From an uncultured Rubrobacteraceae bacterium (lineage in GTDB: Bacteria > Actinomycetota > Rubrobacteria > Rubrobacterales > Rubrobacteraceae): DNA of 64,000 nt. A program made the position numbers and the translations under genes. The stretch covers positions 41,969 to 105,968 of the forward strand of contig CADCVF010000036.1 in the NCBI GenBank assembly GCA_902806095.1, given 5' to 3'. This document shows positions 19,476 to 29,246 of the stretch, piece after piece. Numbering within the stretch: position 1 is the stretch's first letter; each line of letters starts with the position of its first letter. Below the pieces are notes generated by a model. That model did no database searches and was not told the origin of the DNA. It saw only the letters and a list, made by a program, of their open reading frames with translations.

Positions 19476-20143
19476 CACAGACTTCGAAGATCTCCGACCA
19501 GCACCTTCTCACCACTAGAGCCGGGGTTGCCATCATCGGGCTCGCGGGTCACTTCGATCTTCGGATACGACGTGGCGCCTACAGGAGCCGTGAGGTTGAC
19601 GGTGGTCTGACCTCCCGGCTGCGCGCGGAAGGTGCCGCAGCTGATCCGTCCGCCATCCTCCTTGGCGTACCACAGCTCATAGTATTCGTCCTTTCGGAGT
19701 TCGGGCAGGCCCCACACCACCAGTTCGATCTGAAGGTTCCCCCCTTCCACTTCCCCGCTGACCTCGCCGCCGCCCTCTGAGGCAGGAACTGTGGCGGTCA
19801 GCGGAATACCTTCCGAAGACCCTTGGGTGATCGCCCAGAGGAGACCGGCGCCAAGGACAGCGATCGCCAGCAGCGCGGCCGCCGAAACCCAGAGCCTCCA
19901 TCCGCCCCGGGAACGTGCCGGAATCTCACCTCTCGCCTGTGCCAGCACGCGGTCCTTGAGCTCCACTGGTGGCCCGCCGGCGGCTAGCCCTCGGAGGAGA
20001 TCGTGGGCCTGGCGGGCGCGGGCGAGCTCAACCCGACATCCGGAACACCCCTCCAGATGTCGCTCCAACTCGCGCTCCTCTTCGACGGAGAGCTCGCCGA
20101 GCAAGTAGGTGCCAAGGAGCTCCTCGAAGCGGTCTTCAGTCAC
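19475..20143 (-). CDS. Anti-sigma factor, RskA-like with zinc-finger N-terminus
   Basis: LGTYLLGELSVEEERELERHLEGCSGCRVELARAR; one TM; C-terminal RskA domain (VWGLPELRKDEYYELWYAKEDGGRISCGTF). Confidence 0.9.
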   Translation of the reverse strand: MTEDRFEELLGTYLLGELSVEEERELERHLEGCSGCRVELARARQAHDLLRGLAAGGPPVELKDRVLAQARGEIPARSRGGWRLWVSAAALLAIAVLGAGLLWAITQGSSEGIPLTATVPASEGGGEVSGEVEGGNLQIELVVWGLPELRKDEYYELWYAKEDGGRISCGTFRAQPGGQTTVNLTAPVGATSYPKIEVTREPDDGNPGSSGEKVLVGDLRSL

Positions 20144-20708
20144 GTTGAGACTCCTCCGCTGCGGGATTTACCAGGCTCCGGTGGAGCCTCTTAAGGGCGA
20201 CCGTAGTCCGGCTCTTGATAGTTCCCAAAGGGATGCCGGTCCGGCGGGAAATCTCGCGCTGAGAGAGGCCCTCGAAGTATGAAAGGGTCAACACCTCACG
20301 GTGCTCATCGGGAATGCGCGAGAGCGCCCGGGCGACGTCCCACCCATCCACCCCTCCCTCGGGCTCGGGGCCGCCGGACACGTTCAGGAGCGGCTCCTCG
20401 CCGGCGGACAAAGGCCGTACCTGCCGCCTCCGATCGAGATCCACAGCCCGGTTGCGGGTGATCCGATAGAGCCAGGTCGCAAAACTCGCCCGCCCAGGGT
20501 CGAAAGTTCCCGCCGCCCGCCAGACATTCATGAAGGCATCCTGGACCAGCTCCTCGGCCAGGGAGGCATCTCCAAGTACCCTGATGCCAGTGGCGTATAC
20601 AGGCCGCGAATAGCGGTCGTATAGTAGGGAGAGCGCCCGGTCGTCTCCTTCCGCTACCCGGCGCATCAACTCCTCGTCCTCCACACCTCTCACTGCTTGT
20701 CCAAACAT
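20136..20708 (-). CDS. ECF RNA polymerase sigma factor (SigK-like)
   Basis: LYDRYSRPVYATGIRVLGDASLAEELVQDAFMNVWRAAGTFDPGRASFATWLYRITRNRAVDLDRRRQ; region 4 LSQREISRRTGIPLGTIKSR. Confidence 0.95.
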   Translation of the reverse strand: MFGQAVRGVEDEELMRRVAEGDDRALSLLYDRYSRPVYATGIRVLGDASLAEELVQDAFMNVWRAAGTFDPGRASFATWLYRITRNRAVDLDRRRQVRPLSAGEEPLLNVSGGPEPEGGVDGWDVARALSRIPDEHREVLTLSYFEGLSQREISRRTGIPLGTIKSRTTVALKRLHRSLVNPAAEESQRD

Positions 20709-20925
20709 TTTCCTCCCACGCGGGAGTTCTGAGCTAGCTGATCAAACCGCACTCCGGCATCCGCCTCGGTAACCGCAGAACCACCTGGACAGGGGGTAGT
20801 GCTCTCCACGGCGTCCTCGCCGATCTCTATTGGGTTTGTACGCAACAAGCCGGCCCGGTGGTTTGTTTCAGGAATAGGCCGCCTGCATCCATTGTCAGCG
20901 TGGGCAAAACGTTCTAAGGTGTTAG

Positions 20926-21621
20926 GTGATGGGTTCTGGGCAGATCGACGATCAACGCTCGTCGGCGCGACGGGTACGCAGCGTGATCGAGCGTCTCGTT
21001 CGCGACGGCAACGCCGTCGCACGTTCCGACGGTACGGTCCATAGCCTCTTTCCGGTAGCGGTGAGTGCCGCCGAAGGCGAGGCGCTGCGGGAGTGGGTCT
21101 CGCTGGAAGGGGCGACGCGGACGATCGAGATCGGCCTCGGCTACGGCATCTCGGCGCTCCATGTTTGCGAGGGCTTGCTTGGGAACGTCGGTCAGACGCC
21201 GCGACACGTGGCCCTCGACCCCCACCAGGCCACAAGGTTCGCCAACTGTGGTCTGCAGTTTCTCGAGGAGGCTGGGGTCGCGGAGCTGGTGGAACATCGC
21301 GCGGAGGAGTCGCAGATCGCACTGCCGCGATTTCTCAGCGAAGGCAAAAGCTTTCACCTCGCGTTCGTCGACGGCAACCACCGCTTCGACGGGGTCTTCC
21401 TCGACCTCGTCTTTCTCGGTAGGCTCGTACGCGCGGGAGGGATCGTGTTCGTCGATGACTATCATCTGCCCTCGACCAGGCGCGCAGCGTCGTTCTGTCT
21501 GAAGAATCTGGGCTGGACGCTCGAGGAGGCCTCGGCTGTGGACGATCCTCACCAATGGGCCGTCCTCCGCACGTCGGCAGGCCCGGATACGCGCCCGTTC
21601 GACTACTACGTCGATTTCTGA
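20926..21621 (+). CDS. Class I SAM-dependent methyltransferase
   Basis: TRTIEIGLGYGISALHVCEGLL, HVALDPHQ, FHLAFVDGNHRFDGVFLDLVFLGRLVRAGGIVFVDDYHLP. Confidence 0.85.
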   Translation: MMGSGQIDDQRSSARRVRSVIERLVRDGNAVARSDGTVHSLFPVAVSAAEGEALREWVSLEGATRTIEIGLGYGISALHVCEGLLGNVGQTPRHVALDPHQATRFANCGLQFLEEAGVAELVEHRAEESQIALPRFLSEGKSFHLAFVDGNHRFDGVFLDLVFLGRLVRAGGIVFVDDYHLPSTRRAASFCLKNLGWTLEEASAVDDPHQWAVLRTSAGPDTRPFDYYVDF

Positions 21622-21778
21622 TGCCACTGAAGGGCTTGCTTCTCGGGACAGCGCGAATACACCAGTCCGGGTCGAGGCGTTGAGAGTTGGCGGCATGTCG
21701 ACGGAATCTACCTATCCGGCGCAGTAGCCGTTAGCCTCTTGGGCGGTGGTTTCGACGTGCAGCGCGAGAGGAGACAGC

Positions 21779-22417
21779 ATGGCGCAGACCCATGTACCGG
21801 GCCAGATCGTTATTCTGAACGGCGCGCCGCGATCCGGGAAATCGAGCATCGTCGCCGTGATCCAGGACACCTTCGATGGCGTGTGGATGAACCTGGGGGT
21901 CGATCGGTTCATGCAGATGACACCCGAGCGTTACCTACCTGGGATCGGTCTACGGCCAGGGGGTGAAAGACCAGAGCTGGAACAGGTTGTTGTAATCATG
22001 TATCGCGCGATGTATGAAGCCATCGCCGCACACAGCCGCCTCGGACTGAACGTGGTAGTGGATGTCGGACACCATGATGCACACAGCGAATCACGCGGGA
22101 TCCTTCCGGATTGTGCTCGGCAACTGACCGGGTTGCCGGTCTTGTTCGTGGGCGTTCAGTGTCCCATCGAGATCATCATGGAGCGCCGTCGCACCACGGG
22201 CTGGAGCGCAGGCAAACATCCGGCCGGCGCGTCTGTACCACCTCCTGTGCGCTTGTGGCAACAGGAAGCCCACCTCCCTGGCATATATGACCTTGAAGTC
22301 GATACTTCTATGCTCAGCCCGGAGGAGTGTGCCACGATGATACGACAGCACCTCGAAACCGATCCGGTCCCGTCGGCAATCCAACGACTTGCCGCAATTG
22401 CAATCAAGCAAGGCTGA
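21779..22417 (+). CDS. Chloramphenicol phosphotransferase-like P-loop kinase
   Basis: GQIVILNGAPRSGKSSIVAVIQ Walker A; WMNLGVDRFMQMTPERYLPGIGLRPGGE; YRAMYEAIAAHSRLGLNVVVDVGHHD. Confidence 0.78.
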   Translation: MAQTHVPGQIVILNGAPRSGKSSIVAVIQDTFDGVWMNLGVDRFMQMTPERYLPGIGLRPGGERPELEQVVVIMYRAMYEAIAAHSRLGLNVVVDVGHHDAHSESRGILPDCARQLTGLPVLFVGVQCPIEIIMERRRTTGWSAGKHPAGASVPPPVRLWQQEAHLPGIYDLEVDTSMLSPEECATMIRQHLETDPVPSAIQRLAAIAIKQG

Positions 22418-22461
22418 ATAACGGGAGTAAATCGCATCACTCAGCGTCGCGACGGGCTCTC

Positions 22462-23289
22462 CTACCAGTCGTAGGCCTCGGGGCGACGGTTCTTCAGAGC
22501 TGGAAAGTCCTCCCGAAAGCGGTCGAGATAGTCGAGATCCAGGGTGGCGAGCGCGAACCCGTCGCGGTCGGGACATTGGGCGAGCACCGTGCCCCACGGG
22601 TCGACGATGATGGAGCGTCCGTAGGTCCATCGTCCGTCGGCCTTCCTTCCCCACTGGGCCGGTGCGACGACATAGGCCTGGTTCTCCACGGCCCGCGCCC
22701 GCAAGAGTAGCTCCCAATGATCCTTGCCCGTCTGGAGCGTAAAGGCGGCAGGGACAGCGAGTACCTCGGCGCCGCGCAGCGTCAGCAAGCGGTAGAGCTC
22801 GGGGAAGCGTACGTCGTAGCAGACGGAGAGCCCGATCGTTGCGGCGCCTGCCTTCGCTGTAACGATCTCCGTGCCGGCCGCGATGGTCCTGCTCTCGAGG
22901 TATGCGCGATCCGGGGCCTTCACGTCGAAGAGGTGTATCTTGCGGTAAACAGCCGACATCCTGCCGTCAGGCCCGAAGAAAGTGGATGTATTGTGCAGTT
23001 TCTTAGATTGGAGGCCTCCTTCGAGGATCGAACCGCCCAGTAGGTAGACCCCGAGCTCGCCCGCGAGGCCGCCGAGGAACTCCGTCGTAGGCCCTGGTAC
23101 CGACTCGGCGTTCTCCCTGTAGACGTCCTCGAGGCCGTGGCAGTTCCACAGCTCAGGCAAGGCTATCAGGCCGGCCCCCGACGACACGGCCGAACGTATT
23201 AGCCGTTCGGCCGTGTCGAGATTCTCCCCCTTATTCGGGGTCGAGGACATCTGGATCGCCGCCGCAATGATCTCACGCCCGTTCATCAC
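22462..23289 (-). CDS. Carbon-nitrogen hydrolase (nitrilase superfamily)
   Basis: IALPELWNC (Glu), RKIHLFDV (Lys), LSVCYDVRFPELYR (Cys). Confidence 0.92.
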   Translation of the reverse strand: MMNGREIIAAAIQMSSTPNKGENLDTAERLIRSAVSSGAGLIALPELWNCHGLEDVYRENAESVPGPTTEFLGGLAGELGVYLLGGSILEGGLQSKKLHNTSTFFGPDGRMSAVYRKIHLFDVKAPDRAYLESRTIAAGTEIVTAKAGAATIGLSVCYDVRFPELYRLLTLRGAEVLAVPAAFTLQTGKDHWELLLRARAVENQAYVVAPAQWGRKADGRWTYGRSIIVDPWGTVLAQCPDRDGFALATLDLDYLDRFREDFPALKNRRPEAYDW

Positions 23290-23337
23290 ACCGCTCCTCT
23301 CTATGCCGGTAGTGCACTACGTTGACTATTATCCGGG

Positions 23338-23808
23338 TCATTCAGTGCCATCTTCGGCGCCAGAGCCATGTCCGGCGAGTAAACGAAGTAGCGACTCCAC
23401 GTCGTCGACTACATAGTCTAGCGGGACACGCACCATCGGGTTCAGTCTCCCGCCGATGAAGGACGCCCTGGTGTCCGTGTGGAGCCCAACGAGCAGCTTC
23501 TCGTTGTTCTGGAGGTACTTCTGGCAGTAGGCGATCCCGAGCTCCACGCACGCCCCCTCGTCAGGGACGCGCCCGTCGAGCACGAACAGGAACACGTCTG
23601 AATCAAGGATCCTGGTTCTGTCGAGGCGGAACATGGCGTGGCGCCGCTCCTCGGGAATCATCGTGTCGTATGGCTGTCTGTCGCGCTCAGCGCCGTCGCG
23701 TTGCGGGAGGAAGACGTCGAAGCCGAGAGACTCGAGCATGTGTGTAAGCCCGAGGTTGAAGCGCCTCTCAGCCTCAGAGAATAGGGATCCTGCGAAGTAG
23801 ATCAGCAC
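23338..23808 (-). CDS. Nucleoside 2-deoxyribosyltransferase-like protein
   Basis: VLIYFAGSLFSEAERRFN..LESLGFDVFLPQRDG...DSDVFLFVLDGRVPDEGACVELGIAY; GTG start suggested just after the ftcD stop. Confidence 0.8.
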   Translation of the reverse strand: MLIYFAGSLFSEAERRFNLGLTHMLESLGFDVFLPQRDGAERDRQPYDTMIPEERRHAMFRLDRTRILDSDVFLFVLDGRVPDEGACVELGIAYCQKYLQNNEKLLVGLHTDTRASFIGGRLNPMVRVPLDYVVDDVESLLRLLAGHGSGAEDGTE

Positions 23809-23812
23809 GCCT

Positions 23813-24724
23813 CTACAGGCTCCGAGAATCGGACGGGCCATAGAGCCTCGACTCGAGCACGTGATGGGCATTCAGCTCCCGCAAGCCGAGGTAGTAACTG
23901 GCCGCCTGCAGGATAGCCTCCAGCGGAGCCAGGCCGACGAGCTCGGTCGACTCCACGGAGGCGCCGAGGTCTGCCGCAGCCGAGCGAACAGCTTCGAGGG
24001 CCACGGGGATGGGGGTCTGCTCGAGGTCCGTCAGGTTCATCGAGACCTGAGCTTTGCCGCCGATACCGAAGCCGAGCGCCCTTACGGCCGGAAGGCCACC
24101 CCCACTCTCCCTGACCCGTCTGGCCACTGCTCGCGCGACCTCGACATCGCCTGTATCCAGGTACGCGTTGAAAGCAACGAGGAAAGGACGCGCCCCGATG
24201 GCGACGGCCCCTCTGTGCGGATCGAGCGTTTTCGGACCGTAATCCGGCTTCCACAGGGGGTCTTCGAGGCGGGATGCGACGCCGTCGTAGCCGCCACGCC
24301 TGATGTCGGGGAGGACCTGACGGTGTGGGTTTGTCGCGGCAGAACCGTAGAGGTAGACAGGAAATCCAAGGCAACCCAGGCCCTCGCCGGCCCGATGGGC
24401 CAGCCTGACGGCGTCATCCATAGTGGCGCCTTCGAGGGGCACGAAGGGGAGTACGTCGAGCACGCCCATCCTTGGGTGCTCGCCGGACTGGAGGGCGAGG
24501 TCGAGTTCGGTGGCGCACGCCTTCGCCAGGGCGAGGGCGCCAGATAGCACGGGGTCCTCTTCTCCGGCGAAGGTCAGGACGCTCCTGTTGTGGTCGGGAT
24601 CGGAGTGGAGGCCGAGGATACGGGCGCCGGGAACGGCGCGGACGGCCTCTGTGATGCGTGAGATCTTCGTGCCGTCCTTCCCCTCGCTGAAGTTCGGGAC
24701 GGCCTCGAATAGCGGAGCGTGCAC
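23813..24724 (-). CDS. ftcD: Glutamate formimidoyltransferase
   Basis: LFEAVPNFSEGKD, DPDHNRSVLTFAGEE, GEHPRMGVLDVLPFVPLEGATMDDAV, GFPVYLYGSAA. Confidence 0.93.
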   Translation of the reverse strand: MHAPLFEAVPNFSEGKDGTKISRITEAVRAVPGARILGLHSDPDHNRSVLTFAGEEDPVLSGALALAKACATELDLALQSGEHPRMGVLDVLPFVPLEGATMDDAVRLAHRAGEGLGCLGFPVYLYGSAATNPHRQVLPDIRRGGYDGVASRLEDPLWKPDYGPKTLDPHRGAVAIGARPFLVAFNAYLDTGDVEVARAVARRVRESGGGLPAVRALGFGIGGKAQVSMNLTDLEQTPIPVALEAVRSAAADLGASVESTELVGLAPLEAILQAASYYLGLRELNAHHVLESRLYGPSDSRSL

Positions 24725-24730
24725 GGGGGT

Positions 24731-26527
24731 TCAGCTTGCTCCGAGCGCGCGATCCAAGTGTACCGCGGCGCTGATGAGCGCCAGATGGGTGAAGGCTTGC
24801 GGGAAGTTGCCGAGGGCTTCACCGGAATGCCCGATCTCCTCGGCGTAGAGGCCCAGATGGTTGGCGTAGGAGAACATCTTCTCCAGGGCGAGACGCGCCT
24901 CATCGAGGCGACCGGCCCGAGTGAGGCACTCGACGAGCCAGAAAGAGCACAGGCTGAAGCTGCCTTCTCCCCCCTCGAGGCCGTCAGGGGCCGCGTGCTC
25001 TGGCCGGTAACGGTCCACGAGCGTGTCGTGGGCCAGTTCCTGCTGGATACGGTCGAGTGTGGCGATCCAACGCGGGTCAGTGGGGCCGACGAACTTGACC
25101 AGCGGCATCATGAGCAGCGAGGCGTCGAGGGCGTCAGAGCCGTAGTATTGGACGAAGCTGTTCTTCTCGGGGTTCCAACCCTTCTCCATAATCTCTTCGT
25201 AAATGGCATCGCGCTCGGCCATCCAGCGTCCGTCCCCCGCCGGTAGTCCGCGCTGGCGGGAGATCCTGCCAGCCCGCTCGAGGGCCACCCAGCTCAGGAG
25301 CTTCGAGGAGACGAACTGGCGTCTTCCTCCTCGCACCTCCCAGATACCCTCGTCTGGCTCCCGCCAGTTCTCGCTAAGCCAGTTCAGGATCTTCCTGAGG
25401 TTCTTCCAGAGGTCGTAGTCCAGGGGGGCCCCATATTTGTTGTAGAGGTAGGCTGCGTCGAGCACGGCCCCGTAGAGGTCGTGCTGGCGCTGATTGTAGG
25501 CGCCGTTACCTAGTCTCACAGGGGATGAGTCCATGTACCCGGAGAGGTGCGAGAGCTCCGTCTCGGTAATGTCTTTGCGGCCGTCTATGCCGTAGAGCGG
25601 CTGCAGGAGGCCGTCTACGTCCTCGTGGCAGCGGTCCCTGAGCCATCCCATGAAGTGTCGCGCTTCGTCCTCGAAACCGACGTAGATCAGGGCGTAGAGC
25701 GCAAGCGCCGCGTCCCTGAGCCAGGTGTAGCGGTAGTCCCAATTGCGCGTACCCCCGATCCTCTCGGGCAGGCCCATCGTTGGGGAGGCGACGAGCGCAC
25801 CCGTCGGATCGTAGACCATGAGCTTGAGGACGAGGGCGGAACGGTGGACTATCTCCCGCCATCGCCCTTGATAGGTGCTGTTCGAGAGCCAGCGCCTCCA
25901 GTATCCGAGGGTGCTGTGGAGCAACTCCTCGAACCCGACGTCCGAGAGGATCTCTCCTGGCCCCTCACCCTCCGCAAGATGCGCCAGGACGAACGTCGCC
26001 CTCTCGCCCGCACCGAGCGTGAACCGCGTCCCCGCAGCCCCCTTAGTCCGTTCCTCCAGCCGCACGCCGGTTGCCAGCCCGAGACAGTATTCCCCAGACG
26101 AGAACACGGCCCCTGACTTCCCGACCGAGATCGAGTGGCCGCGGCGGGCGTAGTCGAAGGCCGGAAGGCACTCGACGCTGAAGTCCATCCTACCCCTGAT
26201 TACCCGCACGTTGCGGACGAGCCTGTGACGCTCACCCTGGCGCGTCATGATCGGCATGAAGTCAAGGGTCTCGGCCAGGCCCTCAGGCGAAAAGAAGCGG
26301 GTCAGGAGCACGTTGGTGTCCGGCAGATAAAGTTGTTGGCTGCGGGTGTACTCGACAGGGCGCAGGGCAAAGTGCCCGCCCTTCTCGTCGTCGAGGATGG
26401 AGCAGAAGACGCTCGGAGAGTCGAAGGCCGGAAGGCACAGCCAATCTATCGTGCCATCCTTACCGACGAGCGCCGCCGTATAGAGGTTCCCGATGATCCC
26501 GTGGTCTTCGATGGGCAGGTAACTCAT
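24731..26527 (-). CDS. Glycoside hydrolase family 15 protein (glucoamylase/trehalase-like)
   Basis: YLPIEDHGIIGNLYTAALVGKDGTIDWLCLPAFDSPSVFCSILDDEKGG; SPTMGLPERIGGTRNWDYRYTWLRDAAL. Confidence 0.95.
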   Translation of the reverse strand: MSYLPIEDHGIIGNLYTAALVGKDGTIDWLCLPAFDSPSVFCSILDDEKGGHFALRPVEYTRSQQLYLPDTNVLLTRFFSPEGLAETLDFMPIMTRQGERHRLVRNVRVIRGRMDFSVECLPAFDYARRGHSISVGKSGAVFSSGEYCLGLATGVRLEERTKGAAGTRFTLGAGERATFVLAHLAEGEGPGEILSDVGFEELLHSTLGYWRRWLSNSTYQGRWREIVHRSALVLKLMVYDPTGALVASPTMGLPERIGGTRNWDYRYTWLRDAALALYALIYVGFEDEARHFMGWLRDRCHEDVDGLLQPLYGIDGRKDITETELSHLSGYMDSSPVRLGNGAYNQRQHDLYGAVLDAAYLYNKYGAPLDYDLWKNLRKILNWLSENWREPDEGIWEVRGGRRQFVSSKLLSWVALERAGRISRQRGLPAGDGRWMAERDAIYEEIMEKGWNPEKNSFVQYYGSDALDASLLMMPLVKFVGPTDPRWIATLDRIQQELAHDTLVDRYRPEHAAPDGLEGGEGSFSLCSFWLVECLTRAGRLDEARLALEKMFSYANHLGLYAEEIGHSGEALGNFPQAFTHLALISAAVHLDRALGAS

Positions 26528-26630
26528 ATAGGCTACAGGTTACAGGCTTCGGCTTTCAGGTGACACCTCTACGATCACCATTGGCAGTTCTTCCTGATGC
26601 CTGAAGGCGCGATTTGCGAAGCAAGCCGCT

Positions 26631-27053
26631 CTAGAAGCTGACTACCAGCGCGCCGCCGACGATGATGAGGACGACTCCGAGCGCCTTGAGGACGCTGAAA
26701 TCGGCCCCGGCTCCGAAGACCCCGAAGGCGTCGAGGACGAGGCCTACGATCAGCTGGGTGGCTATAACGAGCGAGAGGGCGCGCGCCACCCCGGCCTGCC
26801 CGGCTGCGACGGCGATAGAGCCCACGATCACGGCCCCGAGGAGGCCTGAGGCCACGGCGTAACCCACCGCACGGCCTGTAAACTCCGGTTTCGCCAACAC
26901 AAACGAGATCAGGAGCGCGAGTACGCCGGTCGTGAGGCCCGAGATAGCGACCAGGACCAGGGGGCCGAGCGTTCGTTGGGCCGCCCCCGTGAGGCTGGTC
27001 TGGACGGCCACGCACAAGCCCGCAAGTACCGCGAGGATAAGGGTAGATCTCAT
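26631..27053 (-). CDS. DMT-type small transporter (DUF606/YdcZ-like)
   Basis: MRSTLILAVLAGLCVAVQTSLTGAAQRTLGPLVLVAISGLTTGVLALL...; four-plus TM helices. Confidence 0.75.
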   Translation of the reverse strand: MRSTLILAVLAGLCVAVQTSLTGAAQRTLGPLVLVAISGLTTGVLALLISFVLAKPEFTGRAVGYAVASGLLGAVIVGSIAVAAGQAGVARALSLVIATQLIVGLVLDAFGVFGAGADFSVLKALGVVLIIVGGALVVSF

Positions 27054-27210
27054 ACGTTCCCCCTGAGGTTCGTGGTCTCGACACAGCACCCCGGTCGGTG
27101 CGCCCGCAGGATTATACTGAGGTACAGGTCGTTTCTCCGGATTGTGAGGTGGGTATACATCCCTTTGTTCTTTCCTCGGGTCACAGTCAGTCAACTTACG
27201 GAGGGTAATC

Positions 27211-27942
27211 GTGGAACAGATGCTAGGCGGAACGAGGATCACCTATCTCGGGCACTCGACGTTCAGGTTTGTGACCCCGGGCGGTGAGCAGATCATCATA
27301 GATCCTTTCCTCACGAATAACCCCCATACTCCGGAGGACCTGAAGCGGGTCGGAGAGCTCGACACCATCCTGATAACCCACGGCCACTTCGACCACTTCG
27401 ACGATGTGGAGTCACTGGCGGCGCAGACCGACGCGGGGACTGTCTCCAACTTCGAGATCATGTCTTACCTACAAGGTCAGGGAATCGAGAAGGCCGTACC
27501 TGTCATGAAGGGCGGTAGCGCCCAGGTAGGCGGCATCAAAGTGACGGCCACTCACGCCTTCCACTCCTCGTCCATCGCACTGGACGACGGGAGCATGATC
27601 TACGGCGGCGAGCCGCTCGGGTTCGTGCTGGAGTTCGAGAGCGGGTTCAAGCTCTACCACGCCGGCGATACCGCCGTGTTCGGCGACATGCGACTTATCG
27701 GTGAGCTCTACAGTCCTGACGTGGCGCTCCTGCCTATCGGCGACAGGCTCACGATGGGCCCGTTCGAGGCGGCCCACGCCGCCCGACTCCTCGGCGTCAA
27801 CCACGTAGTCCCGATGCACTACAGTCCCGAAGTCATGCCGATCTTCACCGGCACGCCGGAGAAGTTTCAGGAGCATGTGGCCACCATCGCACCGGGCGTA
27901 AGTGTTCACGTGATGGAACCCGGCGACGATCTGGAATCTTAG
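27211..27942 (+). CDS. UPF0173-type metal-dependent hydrolase (metallo-beta-lactamase fold)
   Basis: RITYLGHSTFRFVTPGGEQIIIDPFLTNNP; ILITHGHFDHFDDV; LYHAGDTAVFGDMRLIGE; VVPMHYSP. Confidence 0.93.
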   Translation: MEQMLGGTRITYLGHSTFRFVTPGGEQIIIDPFLTNNPHTPEDLKRVGELDTILITHGHFDHFDDVESLAAQTDAGTVSNFEIMSYLQGQGIEKAVPVMKGGSAQVGGIKVTATHAFHSSSIALDDGSMIYGGEPLGFVLEFESGFKLYHAGDTAVFGDMRLIGELYSPDVALLPIGDRLTMGPFEAAHAARLLGVNHVVPMHYSPEVMPIFTGTPEKFQEHVATIAPGVSVHVMEPGDDLES

Positions 27943-27993
27943 TGTAGAGGTGGTTCGCGAACCGCCCGCATACCAGCTGCGACTACAGGTTTC

Positions 27994-28019
27994 AGCCCCG
28001 GCTCGTATGGGCCGGGGCT
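27994..28019. terminator. Hairpin between UPF0173 gene and cobS (convergent)
   Basis: agccccggc-tcgtatgg-gccggggct; overlaps the cobS stop codon. Confidence 0.65.
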
Positions 28020-28749
28020 ATACCGTTGCCGCGAGCAAGACGAGCAACACGGCGCGACACGCCTCCCCGGTCGCCCCTACGAGGTCGCCGCCGATCCCGC
28101 CAAACTTCGACGCGGCGATCCGTAGAGCACCCAGCGTGACTAGGGGTGCCGTCAGGATGGCGAGCGGCGCGAGGGCGCCCGTCGCCAGTAGAAATGGCAG
28201 CGGCGCGAGCAACGCCACGACGATGCTACCGGTACGTCGCGGCCCGGAGAGCGTCTTTACAAAGGGAACGGAGGAAGAACGCGCGTCCGCCGGCTCGCCG
28301 AAGGCAAGCGTTAGGAGCATCGCGGAGCGGGCAGAGACCTCGCCGGCGAACAAAGCGAGCGCCGCACGGCCGGGAGAGGCGGCGCAAAGCGCGGCGAGTG
28401 CGCCAATGGTGGGTGCGTAGACCAGGAAGAGCGCCCCGAGACCACCGATGCCTACGCGGGTGTCTGCGAGTACCTCGCGGCGCCGGTCTGGCGCCCCGTG
28501 GGCCATCAGGGCGTCACCGACGTCGAGCACACCGTCGGCGTGGTGCAGTCCGGCAGCGAGGAGCACGGCCCCGAGCGCCAGGGTGGCGGCGACACCGGGA
28601 GAGACTACGTTGGCCGCCAGTAGCACGACGGCTCCGGGCAATCCCGTCACCAGGCCGAGGAGGGGCAACAGGGGGGCCGCCCGCGCAGCCTCTTCCAGAG
28701 ACGCCCCGCGAACGGGAAGAACCGTGAAAAACGAGAGTAGATCCTTCAA
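28018..28749 (-). CDS. cobS: Adenosylcobinamide-GDP ribazoletransferase
   Basis: FFTVLPVRG...ALGAVLLAAGLHHADGVLDVGDALMAHGAPDRRREVLADTRVGIGG; TTG start adjacent to cobU stop. Confidence 0.93.
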   Translation of the reverse strand: MKDLLSFFTVLPVRGASLEEAARAAPLLPLLGLVTGLPGAVVLLAANVVSPGVAATLALGAVLLAAGLHHADGVLDVGDALMAHGAPDRRREVLADTRVGIGGLGALFLVYAPTIGALAALCAASPGRAALALFAGEVSARSAMLLTLAFGEPADARSSSVPFVKTLSGPRRTGSIVVALLAPLPFLLATGALAPLAILTAPLVTLGALRIAASKFGGIGGDLVGATGEACRAVLLVLLAATV

Positions 28750-29244
28750 CTACTTTATCCTTATGCCTACCCCGGCCACGCAGAAGTGGACCTCCTCAGC
28801 CGCCTCGGCCGCCCGCTGATTGACCAGCCCGAGTACGTCGCGGAACCTCCTCCCTGCCTCACTCTCCGGCACGACCCCGAGCCCGACCTCATCGCTCACC
28901 AGAAAAAACGGCACGCTGAGGTCCCCGGCCCTGGCCAGGAACCGGTCAAACTCGGCGGGCGCTCGCTCCTCCCTGGCCGAAACCCACAACGTGAGGGCAT
29001 CGAGCAGGACCGCTTCCCAGATCTCCGCCGCGGTAGGGACTTCGTCGAGGTCCCCGATCTCCAGCGTACCCCACCCACGAGGTCTGCGCTCCCTGTGGAG
29101 CCTGACGCGCCGCCGCAGGTCCTCGTCCCCCTCAACCAGGGCCGTCGCCACGTACAGGACACGCTCTCCTCCGAGTGAGAAGGCCAGCCGCTCGGCGAAG
29201 GCGCTCTTGCCGCTGCGGGCGCCGCCGAGTATGAGGGCGCGAAT
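28750..29244 (-). CDS. cobU: Adenosylcobinamide kinase / guanylyltransferase
   Basis: Extending past the tracked ORF (28750-29151) adds (I)RALILGGARSGKSAFAERLAFSLGGERVLYVATA with Walker A; candidate ATT start at 29244. Confidence 0.88.
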   Translation of the reverse strand: MRALILGGARSGKSAFAERLAFSLGGERVLYVATALVEGDEDLRRRVRLHRERRPRGWGTLEIGDLDEVPTAAEIWEAVLLDALTLWVSAREERAPAEFDRFLARAGDLSVPFFLVSDEVGLGVVPESEAGRRFRDVLGLVNQRAAEAAEEVHFCVAGVGIRIK

Positions 29245-29246
29245 GG

